Below are positions 57,958 to 64,000 of a stretch of DNA of 64,000 bases, one piece after another (within the stretch, counting starts at the first letter, position 1; each line of letters begins with the position of its first letter). Origin of the DNA: Streptomyces sp. NBC_00448 (GTDB lineage Bacteria > Actinomycetota > Actinomycetes > Streptomycetales > Streptomycetaceae). Location: NCBI RefSeq assembly GCF_036014115.1, contig NZ_CP107913.1, positions 4,635,001 through 4,699,000 on the forward strand. The letters run 5' to 3'. Made by a program: the position numbers and the translations under genes. A model generated the notes under the pieces. The model was not told where the DNA came from. It did no database searches and saw nothing but the letters and a program-made list of their open reading frames with translations.

Positions 57958-58673
57958 GCTCGCTCCTTGGCTCGGTGGAAAAGCGCGACGGCCTTCGCGG
58001 TTCGGGTCGTGCGACAGCGGAACAGCTCGGCGCCACCGAATGCGGGACCCGGGAAAAGGCCGGTCGCGAGGTCGTCAGGAACCGGATCTCCCGGATTCCG
58101 CGGCAGGGAGAAGGACTCGGTGGCACGGTGACGGATATCGGCAACCGCGATCCTCGGCAGGGAAAGTCGCGACCGTTTCGGAGTGAAGCGGCCAGGTGCC
58201 CTCCCGTCAAGATCCAGTCCGCCGCCCGACGCCACTGCCACGAAGCGCGAGTCGGACGTTCCCGCAGGCCGGGACCGGGCCGTTGATGCTTCGGAGTGAA
58301 TCTCGCGGGCAGGGCGCCGTCAGCCCAATCCGCGCCACCCGCGGCGCCGAAGGGAATACGGCAGGCCGTCTTCAGGAGGTGGATCGGACCACTCGTCCCG
58401 TCACGGAAAACGTGCACCCGCATGGTTCAGGCGCTCTCGATTACCCCATGAGCGCTTCTCTCCCGTGCGCTCTTTTCCCCAGCCATGAAATGCCCAGCGC
58501 CGTCACGCGAGTTCCGGAAACCCCCCGATCCCGACACCGGCCCTCGGCGTTCCGTACGTCAACGCCGGCGCCCGCCAGCAGAAGGGGGCGCAAGAGGGCG
58601 GTGCGCAAGAGGGCGACGGTAGGGCGGGGACGCTTCGGTCGGTGCCGAAGCGTCGCGCGCGCATGGTTCGGCC
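57958..58673. other. 716-bp divergent gap with a direct repeat
   Basis: No gene accepted. The only structure found is the 11-bp direct repeat TTCGGAGTGAA at 58177-58187 and 58290-58300, 113 bp apart. It could be a regulator site for the DUF4331 operon (minus) or the ACT gene (plus). No clear promoter was seen. Confidence 0.4.
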
Positions 58674-59132
58674 ATGGACACACCCACAGAACGGCCGGTG
58701 CGGACGCGAACCACCGGCCAGGACGTCGCGACGGCCCACCCGCAGGACCTGGAGGTCCGGCTGCCCGACCGCCCCGGCGCGCTGGCCGGCCTCGGACAGG
58801 CGCTGGGTGAGCGCGGGGTGAGCCTGGAGGGCGGCGGCGTCTTCACCCGCGACGGACAGGCCGTCGCGCACTACCTCGTCGACGACGGCCCCGCCGCCCT
58901 GGCCGCCGTCGCCGCCGCGGGGCTCGGCCCCGGCCTCGCCCGCGACGTCGTCATGACCCGCCTGGACCAGGGGACACCGGGGCAACTCGGCGCGCTCGCC
59001 CGCCTGCTCGGCGACGCCGAGGTCAACGTCGAGGCCCAGTACAGCGATCACGCCGGCAACCTCGTCCTCCTGGTGGCGGACCGGCACGTCGCCGCGTGCC
59101 GCGAGGTCATCAGGGCGTGGCGGCGGCGCTGA
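58674..59132 (+). CDS. ACT-domain protein
   Basis: 152 residues from ATG 58674. Two ACT-like halves: HPQDLEVRLPDRPGALAGLG and LGALARLLGDAEVNVEAQYS, each with the beta-alpha-beta pattern and a Gly/Asn turn that binds small amino-acid-type ligands. No catalytic domain. Function may be ligand sensing. It stands apart from neighbouring genes. Confidence 0.82.
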   Translation: MDTPTERPVRTRTTGQDVATAHPQDLEVRLPDRPGALAGLGQALGERGVSLEGGGVFTRDGQAVAHYLVDDGPAALAAVAAAGLGPGLARDVVMTRLDQGTPGQLGALARLLGDAEVNVEAQYSDHAGNLVLLVADRHVAACREVIRAWRRR

Positions 59133-59237
59133 TCCCCACGCTGTCGCGTGCGGCTACTGGTGGGGGCCTTCGGACTCGGCGCCGGGTGCCGGATGATGGG
59201 GGCTGACGGTGGGGCGGCGGGTGTGAAGGGCGGCGCA

Positions 59238-60596
59238 ATGGCAGACGGTGAATCGACCCGGTCCGGGCCGGACGTTCGGGCGGCCGGTGAGCGGCCGGAG
59301 AGCGTCGTGGCCGTCGCCCGGCCCGAGGACGAGGCCGGTCCGGCGCCCGTGGCGGGTGCCGGGACCGAGGACGGGAGCAAGGAGGCCGGGGCCGAGGACG
59401 GAAGCAAGGCCGAGGCCGGGGACGGGGGTGCGGGTCCGCGGCGGTCCCTGCGCCGGCGGCTGGGCGGGAGCGTGGTGTTCCTCGTCCTCGCGCTGCTGTT
59501 CGTCCTGCCCTGGTGGACGCTGTTCGGCTCCGGCGCCGGCTGGCCGGTCCCGGTCTTCGTGGCCGGCACGGTCGTCTTCGCGTGCGGGCTGGTCGCGTTC
59601 CCCTTCCTGATGGTCGCGGGCCACGGGCGCCGGCGGGCCGACCGGGCGGCCCGCGTCGCGGACAGCACCCTCGGGGTGGTCTGGGTGCTGTTCACCTGGT
59701 CGGTGCTGGGCGGTCTGGTGCACCTCGTGCTGATGGGACTCGGCACCGGCGGCGCCGACCGGGCCAGGGTCGTCGCCGTGGCCGTCGCCGCGGTCTCCGT
59801 CGTCCTGCTGGCCTGGGGGCATTACGAGGCCATGCGCGTACCCCGGGTGAAGCGGCTGGACGTGCGGGTCCCGCGGCTCGGCAACGGCCTGGACGGGACC
59901 CGGGTCGTGGTGCTGGCCGACACCCACTACGGGCCGATCGACCGGGCCGGCTGGTCGGCGCGGGTCGCCGAGGCGGTCAACGCGCTCGACGCGGACGTCG
60001 TGGTCCACGCCGGCGACATCGCCGACGGCACCCCCGTCCAGCGCCGTGAGCAGTCCGCGCCGCTCGGCACGATCCGCGCCCGGCTGGCGAAGGTCTACGT
60101 CACGGGGAACCACGAGTACTTCGGGGAGGCCCAGGGCTGGCTGGACCGGATGGCGGAACTCGGCTGGGAGCCGCTGCACAACCGCCATGTCGAGGTGGAG
60201 CGCGGCGGGGACCACCTGGTGCTCGCGGGCGTGGACGACGTGACCGCGGAGTCCTCCGGCCTGGCCGGGCACCGCGCGAACCTGGCCGGCGCGCTGGCCG
60301 GAGCGGACCCGGACCGGCCGGTCCTGCTCGTCGCCCACCAGCCCAAGTACGTGGAGCAGGCCGCCGCCGCGGGCATCGACCTGCAGGTGTCGGGACACAC
60401 CCACGGCGGGCAGATCTGGCCGTTCAACTTCCTGGTCCGGATCGACCAGCCGGTGGTGCACGGCCTGAGCCGGCACGGCGAGCGGACGCAGCTCTACACC
60501 AGCCGGGGCAGCGGCTTCTGGGGCCCGCCCTTCCGGGTCTTCGCACCGAGCGAGATCACGTTGCTCACCCTGCGGCCGGCCGGCGACGCCAACTGA
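59238..60596 (+). CDS. Membrane-anchored metallophosphoesterase
   Basis: 452 residues from ATG 59238 (AAGGGCGG upstream; earlier in-frame starts are weaker). After an acidic N-terminus four hydrophobic helices occupy residues ~75-200. The calcineurin-like domain then shows VVLADTHYGPIDRAG (DxH), VVHAGDIADGTP (GDxxD), VYVTGNHEYFG (GNHE), LLVAHQPKYVEQ and QVSGHTHGGQIWPFN (GHTHGG). All metal ligands are present. Relatives act on phosphodiesters or lipid-linked substrates at the membrane. Substrate unknown. Confidence 0.9.
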   Translation: MADGESTRSGPDVRAAGERPESVVAVARPEDEAGPAPVAGAGTEDGSKEAGAEDGSKAEAGDGGAGPRRSLRRRLGGSVVFLVLALLFVLPWWTLFGSGAGWPVPVFVAGTVVFACGLVAFPFLMVAGHGRRRADRAARVADSTLGVVWVLFTWSVLGGLVHLVLMGLGTGGADRARVVAVAVAAVSVVLLAWGHYEAMRVPRVKRLDVRVPRLGNGLDGTRVVVLADTHYGPIDRAGWSARVAEAVNALDADVVVHAGDIADGTPVQRREQSAPLGTIRARLAKVYVTGNHEYFGEAQGWLDRMAELGWEPLHNRHVEVERGGDHLVLAGVDDVTAESSGLAGHRANLAGALAGADPDRPVLLVAHQPKYVEQAAAAGIDLQVSGHTHGGQIWPFNFLVRIDQPVVHGLSRHGERTQLYTSRGSGFWGPPFRVFAPSEITLLTLRPAGDAN

Positions 60597-60631
60597 CCGG
60601 CCGGGCAGGCGGACAAGCCGGGCCGACCAGC

Positions 60632-60647
60632 CGGGGCTCCGGCCCCG
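60632..60647 (+). terminator. Short hairpin after the metallophosphoesterase
   Basis: CGGGGC-TCCG-GCCCCG, 6-bp stem with a 4-nt loop, 36 bp past the stop and before the convergent hypothetical gene. Confidence 0.4.
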
Positions 60648-60674
60648 CGCCCCTCGCGGTGCGGCCGGGCGGCC

Positions 60675-61295
60675 TCACGGGTCCTGGTCCGGCCAGGTCG
60701 CCGCGAGGTCGCTCAGGCTCGGGAAGCGGGGGCCGGGCACCGTCTCCCGGAGCGTCCGGCCGTTCAGCCAGCAGACCTGGAGGGCGTCGCTCTCGGTGTC
60801 GAGTACGCAGCACGCTCCGCCGCCGGCGGCGGCCAGGCCGGTGAACACCGTTCTGACGCTCGCGGACCGCTCGAACATCACGCTCATCCGCGACGTGGCC
60901 GCGGTGAACTCCATTGACGCGTAGCGAGGGTGCGGCGCGGACGCGAACCGGACCGTGAGGTAGATATACCCGATCCTGGCCCTCCCGAGCTCGTCGGGTT
61001 CGGGTTCGGGTGCGGGTCCGGGTGCGCGGCCACCGCCCTCCACGTACGCGCGCACCGCGTCGTCGACGCCGCACATGATCGTGGTGTCGAGGTCCAGCGT
61101 GCCGCCCGCCGAGCAGTCGACCGGCTCGCTCGCGAAGTTCGAGGTGAACGGGACGACGAGTTGCCCGCCGCCCGGCAGGGTGACGTCAAGTGGCGGCACC
61201 CTGCCGGTTCGTGGCGCCAGTTCCGCGAGCGCGGCCAGCGTCCTGGCGACGTTCCGGGCGGGGACGAAGATCTCGTAGCTGTAGTCGAGTCCCAT
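60675..61295 (-). CDS. Hypothetical protein
   Basis: 206 residues. It starts MGLDYSYEIFVPARNVARTL, with a helix and beta strands (LDVTLPGGGQLVVPFTSNF), then a Pro-rich tract (PGPAPEPEPDE) and a C-terminal part containing IGYIYLTVRFASAPHPRYAS and GGGACCVLDTESDALQVCW. Three Cys occur near the end. No signal. Family not recognised; similar small proteins occur in Streptomyces. Stand-alone gene. Confidence 0.65.
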   Translation of the reverse strand: MGLDYSYEIFVPARNVARTLAALAELAPRTGRVPPLDVTLPGGGQLVVPFTSNFASEPVDCSAGGTLDLDTTIMCGVDDAVRAYVEGGGRAPGPAPEPEPDELGRARIGYIYLTVRFASAPHPRYASMEFTAATSRMSVMFERSASVRTVFTGLAAAGGGACCVLDTESDALQVCWLNGRTLRETVPGPRFPSLSDLAATWPDQDP

Positions 61296-61369
61296 GCGAG
61301 TCCCCCGTTCCCCCGTTCCCCCGTGCGCAACACCGCATCCTCCCAGAGCGGGAGCCGCCCCGCGCGGCG

Positions 61370-62623
61370 TCAGCGATGGGCGAAGACGGCTTCCCAGCGC
61401 GCGGGCGACTCCTCCTGATTCGTGTGCCGCGCTCCGGAGAGCGGGACCTCCTTGGTGCTCCCGATCGTGACCATCACCAGGCGGGTGCCGAACTCGTTGC
61501 CGCCGGGCACGATGTCCCAGGCGATGAGGTGGCGGTCGTCCACCCAGGCCAGCAACTTCTGCCCGCGCAGCAGCGCGGCCCGCTTGCCCGTGACCGGGTC
61601 GAGCAGTTCGGTGGCGGTCTTCGACCCCTCGCCGGCGAAGTCCCCCGCCATCAGTTTGCCGTCGGGTGACAGCCCGGCCGGGGCGAGATCGGGGTCCTCG
61701 TGCTTCTCCTTCGCCGGTGCGGGCACCTTGGTGCCGTCGAGGCTGAGGAAGACGAGGTGGGGCTCAGCCATCTGCAGCTCCGTCAGGAGCGTCCCGTCGT
61801 GGTCGAACCGCAGGGCGGCACCGGAGATGTCGATACCGGGGGGCATCGACTTGTCGGGCGCCAGCGCGTGCCACCGCGCCGCTCCGGACGGCAGGTCGAT
61901 GACGGAGAAACCGGTACGGGAGTATTCCGGCTGCGGCTGGTACGAAGACCCCTTACCGTCGGTGACGAGTATCCGCTTGGCCCAGAAGAGGCGGTTCGGG
62001 TTCTGGTCGTAGGTGGTGACCACCAGCTTGCTGCCGTCCGGCGAGAGGTCCAGGGCGGCCGCGCCCTGCGGCACCGGAATCCAGTGGGTCACCCGGCCCG
62101 TGCCGAGGTCGAGGATGCCCACCCGGCGGGCCGGGAGCGCCTGTTCCAGCACGGCCGCGGTGCGCAGACCGGGGGCGACGACCACGTCGGACCAGCGCGT
62201 GTCCGTCGCGTAGCGGCCGGTGGCCGGGTTGAGCAGGCTGTAGGTGCGGGTCTGGACCACGTCGTGGTCGGACTGGCGGACGTCGCGGGTGGAGTAGTAG
62301 GCGGCCAGCACCTGGTCCCCTGCGGAGATACGGTCGCGGGGCGGGGACTGCGACGGATGGCTCTCGACTCCGGTGACGGCGGGGCTGTCCGCCGAACCGT
62401 CGTGCCGGCCGTGCCGGTTCGTCCCGTGGCCCGAGTCCAGCACGGTGGGCGTGGCCACCGCGGCGGCGACGGCGACCACGGTCACGACGGTCGCCGCCGT
62501 GAGGCCGCGCGTCCTGTGCCGGGCGCGGCGTGCGAGGACCCGCCCGGCCAGGTCGGCGGGCGCGGGCCGGACGGACTCCGCTTGCTCGCGGAGCGTGTCG
62601 CGGACGAGTTCGTCGAAGGTCAC
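61370..62623 (-). CDS. Membrane protein with beta-propeller domain coupled to sigma factor 5
   Basis: 417 residues from the GTG overlapping the sigma stop (GTGA). The ~35-residue cytoplasmic N-terminus (MTFDELVRDTLREQAESVRP) precedes a membrane helix at ~40-62 (LTAATVVTVVAVAAAVATPT). The outer part is a WD40-like/TolB-type propeller with motifs such as AAALDLSPDGSKLVVTTYDQ and AGLSPDGKLMAGDFAG. The N-terminal region resembles the start of other sigma partners here; no zinc motif. Likely regulator of the coupled sigma factor. Confidence 0.8.
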   Translation of the reverse strand: MTFDELVRDTLREQAESVRPAPADLAGRVLARRARHRTRGLTAATVVTVVAVAAAVATPTVLDSGHGTNRHGRHDGSADSPAVTGVESHPSQSPPRDRISAGDQVLAAYYSTRDVRQSDHDVVQTRTYSLLNPATGRYATDTRWSDVVVAPGLRTAAVLEQALPARRVGILDLGTGRVTHWIPVPQGAAALDLSPDGSKLVVTTYDQNPNRLFWAKRILVTDGKGSSYQPQPEYSRTGFSVIDLPSGAARWHALAPDKSMPPGIDISGAALRFDHDGTLLTELQMAEPHLVFLSLDGTKVPAPAKEKHEDPDLAPAGLSPDGKLMAGDFAGEGSKTATELLDPVTGKRAALLRGQKLLAWVDDRHLIAWDIVPGGNEFGTRLVMVTIGSTKEVPLSGARHTNQEESPARWEAVFAHR

Positions 62624-63483
62624 GGTCGTACCTCCAAAGGGGTGCCGGGGGACGCCGGGCGGGCGGCGCCGCGGGGAACGTCGGACAGGCGAGTGGGAGC
62701 GGCGGGCCGGGCCTGACCCGCGGGGCGCTGGGACCGCGCCGGATCGGGTGGTGCGGTGCGGGACGCGGCGTCCCCGGCGTCCGCTGAGCCCATTGCGTCC
62801 GTCGCGTCCGTCGCTCGCGCGGCCTCCGTGCCGGTGGACCCTTCGGACGCGTCGGACCCGTCGGACGGCGCCGGAGCGCCGGCCGGGACGCTGACCAGGC
62901 TGCCGGCCGTCCCGGTGTACGGCGCCTGCCCGTGGCCGGGCTCGCGCGGGGCGGCGCTCTGCGGCGGCCGCGGTTCCGCGGACCCTTCGAGGTCACCGAG
63001 TTCGGGTGCCAGGGCGCGCAGCCGCGCGAGCGAGCGGTGGGTGGTGGAGCGCACCGTGCCGACCGAGCAGCCGAGCGCGCGGGCGACCTCGGCCTCGGGC
63101 AGGTCCTCGAAGTAGCGCAGCACGAGAACGGTGCGCTGACGGGTGGTCAGCCGGGCGAGGGCGCCCCGCATCAGCAGGCGCAGATCGGCGGCGCCGGTGC
63201 CGTCGCCCCCGGCCGCGCCGTCCGGCGGCTCGGCGACGGACACCTCCTTGCGGCGCCCCTTGAGCCGCCACCTGCTGATCTGCTGCCGGTACAGGACCTG
63301 CCGGACGTACGCCTCCGGCTCGTCGATCCGGCGCCACCGGTTGGCCACTTTGACCAGCGCGTTCTGCAGCAGGTCCTCGGCCGCGTGCCGGTCGCCCCCG
63401 CTGAGCAGCACGGCGGTTCTCAGCAGCGCGGTGGATCGGTTCGCCACGAACTCCTGGAAACCGTCCTGGTCTTCCGCATCCAT
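62620..63483 (-). CDS. ECF RNA polymerase sigma factor (pair 5, SigE-like) with long C-terminal tail
   Basis: 287 residues from ATG 63483 (GAAGG upstream; GTG 63489 is an alternative). Region 2: FQEFVANRSTALLRTAVLLSG and EPEAYVRQVLYRQQISRW. Region 4: LTTRQRTVLVLRYFEDLPEAEVARALGCSVGTVRSTTHRSLARL, ending near residue 160. About 125 further residues are Pro/Ser/Ala/Asp-rich and disordered, an unusual length for this family. It couples to the propeller protein by 4 bp. The tail may be genuine or a readthrough of a lost stop. Confidence 0.88.
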   Translation of the reverse strand: MDAEDQDGFQEFVANRSTALLRTAVLLSGGDRHAAEDLLQNALVKVANRWRRIDEPEAYVRQVLYRQQISRWRLKGRRKEVSVAEPPDGAAGGDGTGAADLRLLMRGALARLTTRQRTVLVLRYFEDLPEAEVARALGCSVGTVRSTTHRSLARLRALAPELGDLEGSAEPRPPQSAAPREPGHGQAPYTGTAGSLVSVPAGAPAPSDGSDASEGSTGTEAARATDATDAMGSADAGDAASRTAPPDPARSQRPAGQARPAAPTRLSDVPRGAARPASPGTPLEVRP

Positions 63484-63609
63484 GGTCACCTTCGCTCTCC
63501 GGCGGCCGATTGCCCCCTCCTGCCGCTACTGACGCGCGCGGGTGCCTCCGGCTATGCCTCCCCTGTGCACCCACCGAACCACCCGCGGTACGCCCGCTAT
63601 CGTGCGACC

Positions 63610-64000
63610 GTGATCGGTTCATCGGCACGGCCCCTGCTCTTCCTGGACGTCGACGGACCGCTCATTCCCTTCGGGGCGACCCGGGATGAGTACCCGAACG
63701 GCTATCCGACGTACACCCCGCAGGACAGCGGCTCGCATCCGCTGCTCGCCAGGGTCGATCCCGCGCTCGGGCCCCGGCTGTCGGCGCTGCCGTGCGACCT
63801 GGTGTGGGCCACCACGTGGGAGGAGGAGGCCAACGAGTGCCTCGCGCCGCTCCTGGGTCTGCCGCGGCTTCCCGTGGTCGCCTGGCCGGAGCCCTCCGAA
63901 CGGGGCGAACTCCGTGGTCCGCACTGGAAGACCCGCCCCCTGCGGGACTGGGCGGCCGGCCGGCCGTTCGCCTGGCTCGACGACGAGATCACCGAGGCCG
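63610..64000 (+). CDS. HAD-like protein, cut by the right edge
   Basis: At least 130 residues, running off the window. The GTG at 63610 is the first start after the sigma gene. It has the HAD motif I block LLFLDVDGPLIPFG near residue 10 with two catalytic Asp residues, then LVWATTWEEEANECLAPLLG and FAWLDDEIT. These resemble HAD-like secondary-structure proteins of Streptomyces often annotated as hypothetical hydrolases. No stop is seen in the window. Confidence 0.82.
   Translation, partial: MIGSSARPLLFLDVDGPLIPFGATRDEYPNGYPTYTPQDSGSHPLLARVDPALGPRLSALPCDLVWATTWEEEANECLAPLLGLPRLPVVAWPEPSERGELRGPHWKTRPLRDWAAGRPFAWLDDEITEA

Overview
The window is very GC-rich, with almost every codon ending in G or C. 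It is packed with actinobacterial families: DUF4331, DUF5990, class F sortase, CU044_5270-type proteins, a phosphorothioate-dependent HNH nuclease and many ECF sigma factors. It looks like chromosomal DNA of Streptomyces or a close relative. No rRNA, tRNA, CRISPR array, integrase or intact insertion sequence was seen. All identifications come from reading translated motifs; no database search was possible.

Layout. 0.1-4.5 kb: a NarL/DesK-type two-component pair, a Tat-exported alpha/beta hydrolase and a membrane-anchored Mrr-like nuclease. 5.0-9.6 kb: efeO-efeB (iron uptake/DyP peroxidase) followed by a secreted phosphoesterase. 9.7-13.6 kb: an arsenic cluster (ArsO-like flavoprotein, two ArsR repressors, Acr3, ArsC). 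13.7-18.7 kb: ApbE, an FMN-binding lipoprotein-like protein and a ferric-reductase-like flavocytochrome, divergent from an OmpR-type two-component system. 18.8-25.4 kb: small genes, a polymorphic-toxin locus (WxG helper, toxin, immunity, extra gene), a GlxA-type regulator and an ABM monooxygenase. 25.5-35.5 kb, all on the minus strand: a LAL-type LuxR regulator, a short double-glycine-leader peptide, an HlyD-like protein and two NHLP-type ABC exporters. 36-41.2 kb: an ECF sigma pair, a second phosphoesterase and a second efeO-efeB pair. 41.3-48.9 kb: small proteins, an AAA+/TPR operon, an MBL-fold/ferredoxin protein, a repeat-containing secreted peptide divergent from another ECF sigma pair across a 90-bp palindrome, and a ScoMcrA-like nuclease. 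49.1-64 kb: three more ECF sigma pairs, a beta-propeller protein, a sortase with its probable substrate, a GH18 chitinase-like enzyme, a DUF4331 operon, an ACT protein, a metallophosphoesterase and a truncated HAD-like gene at the right edge.

The most notable system is the peptide exporter locus at 25.5-35.5 kb. A 72-residue precursor with a canonical GG leader sits at the head of an HlyD/C39-ABC/second-ABC operon. No recognisable modifying enzyme lies nearby. A perfect 11-bp hairpin separates the precursor from the export genes. Exporters of this type are known, but the peptide product and its role cannot be read from sequence.

Other recurring themes are two paralogous efeO-efeB-phosphoesterase neighbourhoods, neither with an EfeU permease, and five ECF sigma genes each translationally coupled to a downstream membrane protein that lacks the zinc anti-sigma motif.
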